Part shown: positions 19,585 to 32,315 of the stretch, piece after piece
Layout of the letters: every line of letters begins with the position of its first letter
Numbering within the stretch: position 1 is the stretch's first letter
Assembly: GCF_022437945.1 (NCBI RefSeq)
Contig: NZ_CP092535.1
Span: 4,278,001 to 4,342,000, forward strand
Reading direction: 5' to 3'
From: Nocardioides sp. TF02-7
GTDB lineage: Bacteria > Actinomycetota > Actinomycetes > Propionibacteriales > Nocardioidaceae
Length of the DNA stretch: 64,000 nucleotides
Program-made: the position numbers and the translations under genes
Notes under the pieces: model-generated
Database searches by the model: none
Told to the model about the DNA's origin: nothing
The model's input: only the letters and a program-made list of their open reading frames with translations

Positions 19585-19974
19585 TCAGGCGTTGGCGGCC
19601 TTGCGCTTGCGCGCGTTGGCGCGGTGCAGGTGCGCGGGACCGATCTCGCCGCCGCGCAGCAGCTCGAGCCGCTCGGTGAGGATCTCCTCGAGCTCCTTCT
19701 CCGAGCGGCGCTCCAGCAGCATGTCCCAGTGGGTGCGCTGCGGCTTCTCGACCTTCTCCTCGCGGGCGATGCCGGCGGTGCTGTCGGCCTCGGCGCCACA
19801 GCGGGGGCACTCCCACACCGGCGGGACCTCGGCCTCGACGGACATCGTGATCTCGAACTCGTGCCCGTGGGGGCACCGGTAGCCGACCTGCTGCCGGGCC
19901 GCGAACTCGATGCCGCGCTCGTCCTCGAAGGACTGCCCGCCCAGTCGTGCGCCTCGCAACGTGCGCTCAGCCAT
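19585..19974 (-). CDS. rbpA: RNA polymerase-binding protein RbpA
   Basis: Actinobacterial transcription factor that binds RNA polymerase and the principal sigma factor. Intact, 129 residues. It has the basic N-terminal arm, a zinc-ribbon-like core (YRCPHGHEF and [11 protein letters not shown]), and the sigma-interacting C-terminal helix ([27 protein letters not shown]). ATG 19974 follows GGCGGAGGTAATC. The position near ppm1 matches mycobacteria (Rv2050 beside Rv2051c). Confidence 0.96.
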   Translation of the reverse strand: MAERTLRGARLGGQSFEDERGIEFAARQQVGYRCPHGHEFEITMSVEAEVPPVWECPRCGAEADSTAGIAREEKVEKPQRTHWDMLLERRSEKELEEILTERLELLRGGEIGPAHLHRANARKRKAANA

Positions 19975-20085
19975 GATTACCTCCGCCTCACGTGTCCCTG
20001 CCCCGCGGGTGCCGGGGCGAGGGCGGTGGGGGCCGCCGGGGGATCTCCCCGGACCGTGCTGACCCGGCACCGCCTGTATCTGTTC

Positions 20086-20111
20086 AACGCTACCCGCGCC
20101 GGAAAGGTTTC
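20086..20111 (-). promoter_or_regulatory. Candidate ECF-sigma promoter for rbpA
   Basis: On the minus strand GAAAC (20111-20107) and GTT (20088-20086) are separated by 18 bases, resembling the GGAAY-N18-GTT pattern of SigR/SigH-type oxidative-stress promoters. It lies about 112 bases upstream of the rbpA ATG. RbpA genes are known targets of SigR in Streptomyces. The match is short and could be chance. Confidence 0.35.
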
Positions 20112-20131
20112 AACCGTCCGCAGATCGCGGC

Positions 20132-21512
<1,381 letters not shown>

Positions 21513-21544
21513 CGGGGCTCCCTCCCGTCGCCGACCAGTGTGGC

Positions 21545-22325
21545 CTACCGGGCGGGGCGGGCCCGCCATTGACCGCGCGCGACCAGCACGTCCTTCAGGA
21601 GGTCGGTGCGGTCGGTGAACAGGCCGTCGACGCCGCGGTCGAGCAGCTCCTCCATCTCGGCGGGGTCGTCGACCGTCCACACGTGCACCTGCTTGCCCGC
21701 CGCGTGCGCCCGTCGTACGAACCCCGGGGTGACCACCCGCAGCGGGCCCCGGCGGTGCGGCACCTGGAGGGCCGCGAAGTCGCGACCGGCCAGGCGGGCC
21801 GCGAGCCGGGCGCTCGGCAGCAGCCGGAAGGCGAGGATCTCCCCAGGGGTGGGCGGCGGTCGGGACCCGGCCGCCGGTGAGCCGGCGGAACCGCCGGACC
21901 CGGGCGGGGGAGAAGGACCCGACCAGCACCCGGTCCCAGAGGTCGCGCTCCCGGACGAACGCCGCGAGGGCGTCGACCGCCCCGGCGGACTTGATGTCGA
22001 TGTTGACGCGCGCCTCGGGGAACGCGTCCACGATGTCGGCGAGGGTCGGGATCTCCTCGCGGCCCGCGATCCGCGCCCGGCGGATCTCGGCCAGCGTGAG
22101 CTCGGCGACGGCGCCCATCCGGTCGGTGACCCGGTCGAGCACGGCGTCGTGGAACGCCAGGAGGACGCCGTCCTGGGTCACGTGGACGTCGGTCTCCAGG
22201 TAGTCGTACCCGAGGGCGGCGGCGTGGCGGAACGCCGACAGGGTGTTCTCCAGCCCCTCGATCTCGGGGTGGTAGGCCCCGCCACGGTGGGCGAAGGCGA
22301 GAATCCGTCCCTGCTCGAGGTACAT
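21545..22325 (-). CDS. Glycerophosphodiester phosphodiesterase, one frame break
   Basis: Hydrolyses glycerophosphodiesters to glycerol-3-phosphate and alcohol. Active-site motifs are FAHRGG near residue 12, ENTLSAFRHAAALGYDYLETDVHVTQDGVLLAFHD (catalytic Glu/Asp and His), and late KQVHVWTVDDPAEMEELLDRGVDGLFTDRTD. An extra base in the run 21851-21853 shifts the frame midway. Repaired length is 259 residues. No signal peptide is seen, so it is cytoplasmic. It sits 5 bases after murA. Confidence 0.87.
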
Positions 22326-22330
22326 CCGGC

Positions 22331-23885
22331 TCAGATGTCGCGGAAGGTCTCGATCTCGGCGCCCAGCGAGCCGAGCCGCTCCGCGAGGTCCTCGTAGCCG
22401 CGGTGGATGACGTAGGTGCCGCGCAGCACCGACGTGCCCTTGCTGGCCAGCATCGCCAGCAGGACCACGACCGCCGGACGGAGCGCCGGCGGGCACATCA
22501 GCTCGGCGCCGGTCCACGAGGTCGGGCCCTCGATCATGATCCGGTGCGGGTCGAGCAGGCTCACCCGGCCGCCCAGCTTGTTGAGGTCGGTGAGGTAGAT
22601 CGCCCGGTTGTCGTAGACCCAGTCGTGGAGGTAGGTCTGCCCGTGGGCGACGGCGGCGATGACCGCGAAGAACGGGAGGTTGTCGATGTTGAGGCCGGGG
22701 AACGGCATCGGGTGGATCTTGTCGCGGGGCGCGACCAGCTCCGAGGGCAGCGTGCGGACGTCGACCAGGCGGGTGCGGCCGTTGGCGGCGACGTACTCCT
22801 CGGAGAGCTCGTAGCGGAACCCCATCTCCTCCAGCACAGCGAGCTCGATCTCCAGGAACTCGATCGGGGCGCGCCGGATCGTGATCTCCGACTTGGTGAC
22901 GATCGCGGCCGCGAGCAGCGACATCGCCTCGATCGGGTCCTCGCTGGGCGAGTAGTCCACGTCGACGTCGATGGACTCCTTGCCGGTGACGGTCAGCGTG
23001 GTGGTGCCGACCCCCCTCGACCTGGACGCCGAGCGCCTGGAGGTAGAAGCAGAGGTCCTGGACCATGTAGTTGGACGAGGCGTTGCGGATGACGGTCGTG
23101 CCGGGGTGCAGGGCGGCGGCCATCAGCGCGTTCTCGGTGACCGTGTCGCCGCGCTCGGTGAGCACGATCGGGCGGCCCGGCACGATCGCCCGGTCGACGC
23201 GCCCGTGGTACCAGCCGTCGCTCGCCTTGACCTCGAGGCCGAACGGCCGGAGCGCGGACATGTGCGGCTCGACGGTGCGGGTGCCGAGGTTGCAGCCGCC
23301 GGCGTAGGGCAGCTCGAAGGAGTCCGAGCGGTGGAGCAGCGGGCCGAGGAACATCAGCACCGAGCGGGTACGCCGCGCGGCGACCTCGTCGATCCGGGTG
23401 AGGTCGAGCTCGCGCGGGGGCACGATCTCGAGGTCGTTGTCCTCGTTGATCCAGCGCGTCTGGACGCCGAGGCTGCCGAGCACCTCGAGCAGCCGGTTGA
23501 CCTCCTCGATCCGGGCGACCTTTCGGAGCGTCGTACGGCCGCGGTTGAGCAGCGAGGCGCACAGCAGCGCTACCCCGGCGTTCTTCGACGTCTTGACGTC
23601 GATGCTCCCCGAGAGCGTCGTCGGGCCCTTGACCCGCAGGTGGGTCGGGCCGGCGCCGAGCGCGACGATCTCGGAGTCGAGCGCGCTGCCGATCCGGGCG
23701 ATCATCTCCAGGGACAGGTTCTGGTGCCCCTTCTCGATCCGGTTGATCGCGCTCTGGCTGGTGCCGAGCCGGCCGGCGAGCTGGGCCTGGGTGAGGCCGC
23801 GGTGCTTGCGGGCATCACGGATGAGGTTGCCGATCCGACCCTTGTAGTCGACTTCGCCGTGCTCGAGGTGGCTGGTGACCGTCAT
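22331..23885 (-). CDS. murA: MurA-like enolpyruvyl transferase with N-terminal XRE helix-turn-helix, one frame break
   Basis: Residues about 15-70 form a Cro/C1-type HTH (IGNLIRDARKHRGLTQAQLA, GTSQSAINRIEKG). The rest is an EPSP-synthase-fold UDP-N-acetylglucosamine 1-carboxyvinyltransferase, the first committed peptidoglycan enzyme. Active-site residues are kept: SKNA near 112, the PEP-reactive cysteine in AGGCNLGTRTVEPH (about 196), the aspartate in FPGLNIDN, and arginines in YDNRAIYL and ALRPAVVV. An extra base in CCCCCC 23011-23016 breaks it; repaired length is 517 residues against about 420 for ordinary MurA, the excess being the HTH. A palindrome just upstream of the ATG suggests autoregulation. 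Confidence 0.85.
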
Positions 23886-23898
23886 GCTACGACGGTAA

Positions 23899-23910
23899 CT
23901 CATATATGAG
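23899..23910. promoter_or_regulatory. Perfect 12-base palindrome upstream of murA, candidate operator
   Basis: CTCATATATGAG lies 14 bases upstream of the murA ATG and 58 bases before the divergent dehydrogenase start. It is a rare AT-rich island in this genome and could overlap a -10 region on the minus strand. The HTH of MurA itself is a plausible binder. Confidence 0.5.
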
Positions 23911-23967
23911 ATATCGCAAGCCGGGGCGGCCCGCGGCGCGTCACCAGGGTACGGCAGGATGGTCGCC

Positions 23968-24985
23968 ATGCGTGCCACCACGATCCACGGCCCCCGCGAC
24001 ATCCGGGTCGAGGACGTCCCCGATCCCCGCGTCGAGCAGCCGACGGACGCGGTCGTGCGGGTCGTCGCCGGCTGCGTCTGCGGCTCCGACCTGTGGCCCT
24101 ACCGCGGCGAGAACCGGATCCGGCCCGGCGCGACGATCGGGCACGAGTGCGTCGGCGTGGTCGAGGAGGTCGGCGCCGACGTACGCCGGTTCCGGCCCGG
24201 CGACTTCGTGGTCGTGCCGTTCTGCCACTGCGACGGCACCTGCCCGCACTGCGCGGCCGGCGTGCAGTCGGCGTGCACCAACCTCGGCATGACGGTCAGC
24301 GGGCAGGCCGAGTACGCGCGGGTCACGCAGGCCGACGGGAGCCTGGTCGCCACCGACGGCGTGCCCGACGACGCCCTGCTTCCCTCGCTGCTCACGCTCA
24401 GCGACGTGATGCCGACCGGGTGGCACGCCGCCGTGTGCGCCGGCGTGCGCGAGGGCGGCTCGGTGGTGGTCGTCGGCGACGGCGCGGTCGGGCTCTGCGG
24501 CGTCCTGGCCGCGTCGGCGATGGGTGCCGAGACCATCGTGGCGATGTCGCGCCACGAGTCGCGACAGGTCCTCGCGAAGGACTTCGGCGCCACCCACCTG
24601 GTCGCCGCGCGGGGTGAGGAGGGCGTGGCGGAGGTCATGGAGGTCACCGGGGGAGTGGGCGCCGACGCCGTCCTGGAGTGCGTGGGCACCGGCCAGGCGA
24701 TGGACACGGCGTTCTCCGTCGCCCGTCCCGGTGCGACGGTCGGCTTCGTCGGGGGTGCCGCACGGCGTCGAGCTGCCGGTGCGCCGGATGTTCCAGCGCA
24801 ACGTCGGCCTCCGCGGCGGGATGGCACCGGTCCGGCGCTACCTGCCCGAGCTGCTCGACCTGGTGCTCGACGGCCGGATCGACCCGGGCAAGGTCTTCGA
24901 CGCCACGATGCCGCTCGACGAAGCGGCCGAGGCCTACCGGGCGATGGACGAGCGGCGTGCGATCAAGGTGCTGCTCCGCCCCTGA
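23968..24985 (+). CDS. Zinc-dependent alcohol dehydrogenase family protein, one frame break
   Basis: Medium-chain dehydrogenase of 338 residues. Catalytic zinc residues are in CGSDLWPYRG and GHECVGVVEEVG. Structural zinc cysteines are in CHCDGTCPHCAAGVQSAC. The Rossmann loop is VVVVGDGAVGLCGVLAA near 175. ATG 23968 gives the family-typical start MRATTIHGPRDIRVEDVPDP; ATG 23959 is possible. An extra G in GGGGG 24751-24755 breaks the frame; repaired, it continues GVPHGVELPVRRMFQRN. The physiological alcohol or aldehyde is unknown. Confidence 0.87.
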
Positions 24986-24990
24986 CGGCA

Positions 24991-25515
24991 CTACCCGGCG
25001 GACCGGGTGGACCCGACGTCCTGGTCGCTCGTGGGCCGGTCGGGGTCGCCGTCGCCGTGCTCGACCGGCGCCTCGCGCAGCACCAGGGTGGTGCCGTCGG
25101 CGCTCAGCGTGAGGATCGCCTCGTCGAGGACGGCCCGCGGGCCGGAGCCGAGGAACGCCGTCAGCCAGGCGTCCTGGTCGTGCCGGGCGGGGTCGCACCC
25201 CATCTCCGTGCCGCCCATGTCGGTGACGACGAGGGAGCCGTCGTCGGCGTCAGCCGTCCCGAACAGGTGGTTGCAGCCCGTGTCGGCGGAGAGCTCGTCG
25301 CCGTCGAACCGCAGCCGCACGGTGGTGCCGGGGACGAGCGCGCGGTCGGGGCTGTCGAGGTCGTCGCCCTCGAAGGCGCGCCCGTCGAGCGCGTCGAGGG
25401 TGAGCGCCGCCGGGTCGTCACGGGCCGCGCCGGTGTCGGAGCCGCAACCCGCCAAGAGCGGGAGCGCCGCCGGGAGCAGCAGGGCCGGGAGCACGGGCCG
25501 GCGGGGGAGGGGCAT
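24991..25515 (-). CDS. META-domain (DUF306) lipoprotein
   Basis: Intact, 174 residues. A signal with lipobox LLAGC is followed by a single META domain: VRLRFDGDELSADTGCNHLFG and TDMGGTEMGCDPARHDQDAW are the recognisable motifs. HslJ-type META proteins are linked to heat or drug stress in E. coli, but the role here is unknown. It converges with the dehydrogenase gene, with only 5 bases between the stops. Confidence 0.75.
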   Translation of the reverse strand: MPLPRRPVLPALLLPAALPLLAGCGSDTGAARDDPAALTLDALDGRAFEGDDLDSPDRALVPGTTVRLRFDGDELSADTGCNHLFGTADADDGSLVVTDMGGTEMGCDPARHDQDAWLTAFLGSGPRAVLDEAILTLSADGTTLVLREAPVEHGDGDPDRPTSDQDVGSTRSAG

Positions 25516-25592
25516 GCCGGTCGGACGGGCGCGACCCGCTCGCGGTTCCGCCGCGGACGGGTCATCGTCGAGGAGCGGGGTACCTGCGGTGC

Positions 25593-25796
25593 ATGAGCCA
25601 GCACCCCGGTGACGAACGCGTCGAGAGCCGCTCCGAGCTGCTGCCCGAGGAGCAGGCAGCCGGCAGCGAGGTCGAGGAGCGTCAGGCCGAGCAGATCCTC
25701 CGCGAGTCCGACGAGCGCACCGAGGACCCCGAACGGACCGGCGACGAGTCCCACCAGACGTCCACCCCGGACGAGCGTCCGGACGGGCGGGCCTGA
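25593..25796 (+). CDS. Small, highly acidic hydrophilic protein of unknown function
   Basis: A 67-residue open frame starting ATG 25593. Composition is dominated by Glu, Asp, Arg and Ser with no hydrophobic core, so it is likely disordered. No family is recognised. Its stop sits in a hairpin shared with the convergent ArsR gene, which suggests the boundary is real, but I see no strong ribosome site. Confidence 0.45.
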   Translation: MSQHPGDERVESRSELLPEEQAAGSEVEERQAEQILRESDERTEDPERTGDESHQTSTPDERPDGRA

Positions 25797-25809
25797 CCCG
25801 CGCTCAGGC
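25791..25809. terminator. Hairpin spanning two convergent stop codons
   Basis: GCCTGA and TCAGGC (6-base arms, 7-base loop) contain the stop of the small acidic gene and the probable stop of the arsR-like gene. The layout copies that at 9537-9556. Confidence 0.4.
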
Positions 25810-26188
25810 GGTCCGCGCGTCGGTGGCGCCGGCTGCGGACGCCGCCGACCCCCGCGACCCGGGCCCGCTTCCCGCGCGCCACCTCGGTGCCGAGCGCGTC
25901 GAACGCGTGCCCGAGGCCGCCGAGGGGGTCGAGCAGGCCGCCGAGCCAGGCGCGGGCTGCCTCGAGCCCGTCGGCGTCGAGCCGGTAGAGCCGCCGGGCG
26001 CCCTCGGGCCGCACCGCGACCAGGCCGGCCTCGCGGAGCACCCGCAGGTGCTGCGACACCGCCGGCTGGGAGATCGGGGAGTGCGCCCGCACGGCGGTCA
26101 CCACGGCGCCCGCCGACTGCTCGCCGGCCGACAGCACCAGCAGGATCAGCCGGCGTACCGGGTCCCCGAGGGCGTCGAAGGCGTCCAC
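25804..26188 (-). CDS. ArsR-family winged-helix regulator, probable frame break near the end
   Basis: About 127 residues from a GTG at 26188 that overlaps the stop of the SRPBCC gene. It has the ArsR fold: FDALGDPVRRLILLVLSAGEQSAGAVVTA, then the recognition helix region SQPAVSQHLRVLREAGLVAVRPEGARRLYRLD. No metal-binding cysteine cluster is seen, so it is probably of the non-metal subgroup that pairs with SRPBCC proteins. An extra base in CCCCC 25849-25853 would let it end ATDARTA at 25804; without that it runs on in antisense of the next gene. Confidence 0.8.
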
Positions 26189-26859
26189 TAACGGTCGGCG
26201 CCGTCCTCGGGAGTGCCGCCCTCGGGCCCGGTGGTGTACAAGGCCACCGTCCGCTCGGCCGCAGCGGCGGCCACCGCCGGGTCGTCGCCGTCCGCGGCGG
26301 CCGCCTCGCTCCAACCGGCCGCCGCCGTCCGGACGAACTCGGTGCCCTCCGGCGTGAGCGCGAACGAGGCGCCCGCCTCGGGGTCGACCGCCTCCCGCGT
26401 CTCCAGGTGCACGCCGAGCCCCATGAGGGCGAGGTCCCACCCGACGCCGACCGCTCCCGGGCCGAACTGCTCCCACATCTCCGGGTCCACCGGCGCCTCG
26501 TGGAGGAGCTCCAGGGCCGTCCCGTCACCGTCGGGGAGGAGGCGCACCTCGACCCACGAGACCATCTCGCCGTACTCCCAGGTGACCGCGAACGACGACG
26601 GTCGGTCGCAGCGCTCGACCAGCCCGCCGGCGTTGCCCTCGAGCTGGTAGCGGCCGCCGACCTCCAGGTCGCCGCTGACGGGCAGGAACCAGCGGGGCAG
26701 CCGCTCGGCGCTGGTGAGCGCGTCCCAGAGGTCGTCCCTGTCCGTCGGGTAGGTGCGGCGGGCGACCGCGACGCGGGTCGCGACGCCGTCGCGGCTGCCG
26801 GTGCGCACCTCACGGGTGACGAGGCCCGCGAGCGAGGCGGGATGGGAGATCAGGGACAT
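26188..26859 (-). CDS. SRPBCC (AHSA1-like) domain protein
   Basis: Intact, 223 residues. The helix-grip fold is indicated by RRTYPTDRDDLWDALTSAERLPRWFLPVSGDLEVGGRYQLEG and VTWEYGEMVSWVEVRLLPDGDGTALELLHE. Such proteins bind hydrophobic ligands and are very often co-transcribed with ArsR repressors, as here (4-base overlap). ATG 26859 follows GAGAGGCTCCGCCC; a longer in-frame start at 26928 would run into the operator region. The C-terminal ~70 residues are an alanine-rich extension. Confidence 0.82.
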   Translation of the reverse strand: MSLISHPASLAGLVTREVRTGSRDGVATRVAVARRTYPTDRDDLWDALTSAERLPRWFLPVSGDLEVGGRYQLEGNAGGLVERCDRPSSFAVTWEYGEMVSWVEVRLLPDGDGTALELLHEAPVDPEMWEQFGPGAVGVGWDLALMGLGVHLETREAVDPEAGASFALTPEGTEFVRTAAAGWSEAAAADGDDPAVAAAAAERTVALYTTGPEGGTPEDGADR

Positions 26860-26875
26860 GGGCGGAGCCTCTCTC

Positions 26876-26891
26876 ATAAGTTGCGGCTTAT
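26876..26891. promoter_or_regulatory. Inverted repeat before the SRPBCC-arsR operon, candidate ArsR operator
   Basis: ATAAG and CTTAT flank TTGCGG in an AT-rich stretch 17 bases upstream of the SRPBCC ATG. ATA/TAT-ended imperfect palindromes over the promoter are typical ArsR operators. It also lies upstream of the divergent AraC-type gene. Confidence 0.45.
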
Positions 26892-26957
26892 ATATTTCAC
26901 CGTAGCCGGCGACGCCGCCGCCGGGCAAGAGCCACGAGGGTGCGCGATGATGGCGCC

Positions 26958-27426
26958 ATGGCGGAGGAACCAGGGGCGGCGGAGAGCGCGGTCCGGCCGG
27001 AGCGGCTGCGCGACCTCGCGCTGCTGCGCCGGGTGCGCGACCGGATCGACCGCGAGTACGCGCAGCCGCTCGACGTCCCGGCGCTCGCGCGGGGCGTGCA
27101 CCTGTCGGCGGGCCACCTGAGCCGCGAGTTCAAGCGGGCGTACGGCGAGTCGCCGTACAGCTATCTCATGACGCGCCGCATCGAGCGGGCAATGACACTG
27201 CTGCGGCACAGCGAGCTGAGCGTGACCGACGTCTGCTTCCGGGTCGGCTTTTTCCTCCCTCGGCACCTTCAGCACCCGGTTCAGCGAGCTGGTGGGCGTG
27301 TCGCCGAGCGGCTACCGCCGACGGGCGGCGGACGCGCCGGTCGACCTGCCGCCGTGCATCGCCAAGCGGGTCACCAGACCGATCAGGAATCGAGAAGCCG
27401 GCGCCGCAGCGGCGCCTCTAACGTGA
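26958..27426 (+). CDS. AraC-family transcriptional regulator, DNA-binding domain only, one frame break
   Basis: About 155 residues. The double HTH is clear: DRIDREYAQPLDVPALARGVHLSAGHLSREFKRAYGESPYSYLMTRRIERAMTLLRHSELSVTDVCFRVGF. An extra T in TTTTT 27249-27253 breaks the frame; repaired, it continues SSLGTFSTRFSELVGVSPSGYRRR. There is no N-terminal sensor domain. Its stop is 5 bases before the VOC gene, so it probably forms an operon with the VOC and flavin genes. ATG 26958 is preferred over GTG 26940. Confidence 0.85.
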
Positions 27427-27431
27427 CCGGC

Positions 27432-27854
27432 ATGACCGACATCGACATCGCCATCCACGCCAGCTTCCTCCCGCACACCGACCCCGACGCGTCGCTCGCC
27501 TTCTACCGCGACGCGCTCGGGTTCGAGGTGCGCAACGACGTCGGGCAGGGCACGATGCGCTGGCTGACCGTCGGCCCGCCCCGCCAGCCCGAGACCAACG
27601 TCGTGCTGTACCCGCCGACCGCCGACCCCGGCATCACCGAGGACGAGGGGAAGATGATCGCCGAGATGATGGCCAAGGGCACCTACGCCAGCATCATGCT
27701 CGCCTCCAAGGACCTGCAGGCGGTCTTCGACCGGGTGCAGGCGGCCGGCGTCGGCGAGGTCATGCAGGAGCCCACCGACCAGGACTGGGGCAGCCGCGAC
27801 TGCGCGTTCCGCGACCCCGCCGGCAACACGGTCCGCATCCAGCAGGTCGACTGA
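27432..27854 (+). CDS. VOC-family (glyoxalase/bleomycin resistance-like) protein
   Basis: Intact, 140 residues. Paired beta-alpha-beta-beta-beta modules are indicated by ASFLPHTDPDASLAFYRDALGFEVRNDVG and SRDCAFRDPAGNTVRIQQVD. This type (PhnB/YaeR-like) binds a divalent metal or small toxic ligands; a specific substrate cannot be read. The AraC regulator immediately upstream likely controls it. Confidence 0.82.
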   Translation: MTDIDIAIHASFLPHTDPDASLAFYRDALGFEVRNDVGQGTMRWLTVGPPRQPETNVVLYPPTADPGITEDEGKMIAEMMAKGTYASIMLASKDLQAVFDRVQAAGVGEVMQEPTDQDWGSRDCAFRDPAGNTVRIQQVD

Positions 27855-27860
27855 GACCGG

Positions 27861-28316
27861 ATGACCACCGCACCGCCGCGCGACCGCGGCACCCGCAGGA
27901 CCGACGCGCTCGCGACGCTGACGACCCCCGCGATCGACGTCTGGGTCGCCACCGCCTCGCCGGAAGGGACGCCGTACCTCGTGCCCCTGTCGCTGGCGTG
28001 GGTGGACGAGCACGTCGTGATCGCGCTCGACCGCACCTCGCGCACCGCACGCAACCTGCTGGCCACGCGCACCGCCCGGCTCGGCGTCGGGCCGACCCGG
28101 GACGTCGTCATGATCGACGCCGTCCTCGACCGGGCCGTGGACGTCGACGAGGACGCCGACCTGGGGGAGCGGTACGCCGCGCAGGCCGACTGGGACCCCC
28201 GGGGCAGCGCCGGCTACGTGTTCGTCGTGCTCCGGCCCAGCCGCGTGCAGGCCTGGCGCGAGGCCGACGAGATCCCGGGGCGCACGCTGATGCGCGACGG
28301 CGCCTGGCTCGGCTGA
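27861..28316 (+). CDS. PPOX-class flavin/F420-dependent oxidoreductase
   Basis: Intact, 151 residues. The split beta-barrel of the pyridoxamine-phosphate-oxidase superfamily is indicated by DVWVATASPEGTPYLVPLSLAWVDEHVVIAL and RTARNLLATRTARLGVGPTRDVV. Small actinobacterial members of this size commonly use F420 or FMN; which one is used here is not visible. It begins 6 bases after the VOC stop. The following 128 bases (28317-28444) hold only the ribosome site of the next gene. Confidence 0.78.
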   Translation: MTTAPPRDRGTRRTDALATLTTPAIDVWVATASPEGTPYLVPLSLAWVDEHVVIALDRTSRTARNLLATRTARLGVGPTRDVVMIDAVLDRAVDVDEDADLGERYAAQADWDPRGSAGYVFVVLRPSRVQAWREADEIPGRTLMRDGAWLG

Positions 28317-28444
28317 GGAGGACGCCATGTGCATGAGGGGCCTGCGCGAGCACCTCGCCGCCGGTTCCGCCGCCGCCCCGGTGTCGGCGCCCGGCCCCAT
28401 AATGAGCGGCGGCCACCAGCCCGACCCACCTCCCGAGGAGATCC

Positions 28445-30829
<2,385 letters not shown>

Positions 30830-30911
30830 GGGCGCCCCTTCTCGGGAACATGCGCCGGTCAGGACACTGTGCCTACCATGTGGGACCTTGTCCTCCGCCT
30901 GGTTGATGCTG

Positions 30912-32315
30912 ATGTCTCTCCGTGGCCGCGTGCCCGCCCCTGTCCTCGTCGCGTTCGGACTGCTGGTCCTGCTCCTCTCGACGGCCGCCGTCGTCGGCGA
31001 CCCGAGCGGGACACCGCCCGACGCGGAGGCGGAGACCCGGGCGCCCACCGTCCGCGAGGCCGTCGTCAGCCGGGCGGCCGCCCCGCCGCCACCGCCGCCC
31101 GCGGCGCCGCCGGGCTCCACCTGGTCGGGCCACGCGTTCGACGCCTGCCGGGCGCCGAGCCAGCGGGTGATGGACCGCTGGCGCACCACGTCGCCGTTCT
31201 CGGGGATCGGCATCTACCTCGGCGGCATCCACCGCGCGTGCGAGCAGCGGCACCTCGACGCCCGGTGGGTCGCCCGCCAGCGCCGAGCCGGCTGGCAGCT
31301 GCTGCCCATCTGGGTCGGCCCGCAGGCGTCGTGCACCGGCTACGACCACCGGATCGCGAGCAAGCCCGGCCCACGGAAGCGCTACCTCGCCGCGCGGGTC
31401 GGGGGAGTGCGGCAGGCCCGCCAGGCCGCCGCGGCCGCCCGGAACCTCCGGCTGCCGCGCGGGTCGCTGGTCTTCTACGACATCGAGCCGTTCGACACCG
31501 GCGTGACCCGCTGCCGGGAGTCGTCGCTCGCGTTCCTCGAGGAGTGGACCCAGGAGCTGCACCGGCAGGGCTACCGCTCCGGCGTCTACTCCCACGTCAA
31601 CGCCGGCATCTCGCTCCTCAGCCGTACCGGTCGTGGGTACACCCGGCCGGACGCGGTCTGGTACGCGTGGATCGACCGGCCGGGCAGCCTGCCGCGTGAG
31701 CACGTCGCCGACGCTGGTTTCCACCGCGACAGCCGGGTGCACCAGTACGCCCTCGACACCCGCGTCGAGTTCGGCGGCATCGGGATGGACATCGACTGGA
31801 ACTTCGTCGCCCTCGGCACCACCAGCCGTCCGCACCGCCCCGTCGGCTGCGACCAGCGGGCCGACCGGGCGCGACCGGACGCCGTACGACCGGGGCACCG
31901 CGGTGCCGCCGTCCGCACCGTCCAGTGCCTGCTGCCCGGTGACGTCCACCCGACCAAGGCCACCGGCCGGTACGACGCCCGCACGACGCGCGCGGTGCGC
32001 GCCTTCCAGCAGCGCCGCGGGCTGCCCGTGACCGGCGCGGTCGACCGTCGCACCTGGGTGGCGCTGCTCTCCCGCGGCGCGACCCCGGAGCTCGAGCGTG
32101 GCGCCCGGGGCGACCACGTGCGCCGGCTCCAGCGCTCGCTCGCCGTGGCGCTGGGCGACCCCGGCGTGCGGGTCGACGGCAGCTTCGGCCGCGAGACCGC
32201 CCGCGCGGTGAAGCGCTACCGGGTGCGCCTGGGCATCGGCGACAGGGGCGTCGTCACCGACCGGGTGTGGAACGCGCTGGCCCGGGGAGGGCGCTGCCGA
32301 TCCGGCGGTGAGTAG
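30912..32315 (+). CDS. Secreted DUF1906 glycoside-hydrolase-like protein with two peptidoglycan-binding domains
   Basis: Intact. ATG 30912 gives a signal peptide ([21 protein letters not shown]) and a proline-rich linker. Residues about 75-300 are a Rv2525c-like DUF1906 barrel ([67 protein letters not shown]), a fold related to GH25 lysozymes. Two PG_binding_1 repeats end the protein ([22 protein letters not shown] and [19 protein letters not shown]). It likely acts on the cell wall. Earlier in-frame starts (TTG 30888, ATG 30906) are possible. Confidence 0.85.
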   Translation: MSLRGRVPAPVLVAFGLLVLLLSTAAVVGDPSGTPPDAEAETRAPTVREAVVSRAAAPPPPPPAAPPGSTWSGHAFDACRAPSQRVMDRWRTTSPFSGIGIYLGGIHRACEQRHLDARWVARQRRAGWQLLPIWVGPQASCTGYDHRIASKPGPRKRYLAARVGGVRQARQAAAAARNLRLPRGSLVFYDIEPFDTGVTRCRESSLAFLEEWTQELHRQGYRSGVYSHVNAGISLLSRTGRGYTRPDAVWYAWIDRPGSLPREHVADAGFHRDSRVHQYALDTRVEFGGIGMDIDWNFVALGTTSRPHRPVGCDQRADRARPDAVRPGHRGAAVRTVQCLLPGDVHPTKATGRYDARTTRAVRAFQQRRGLPVTGAVDRRTWVALLSRGATPELERGARGDHVRRLQRSLAVALGDPGVRVDGSFGRETARAVKRYRVRLGIGDRGVVTDRVWNALARGGRCRSGGE

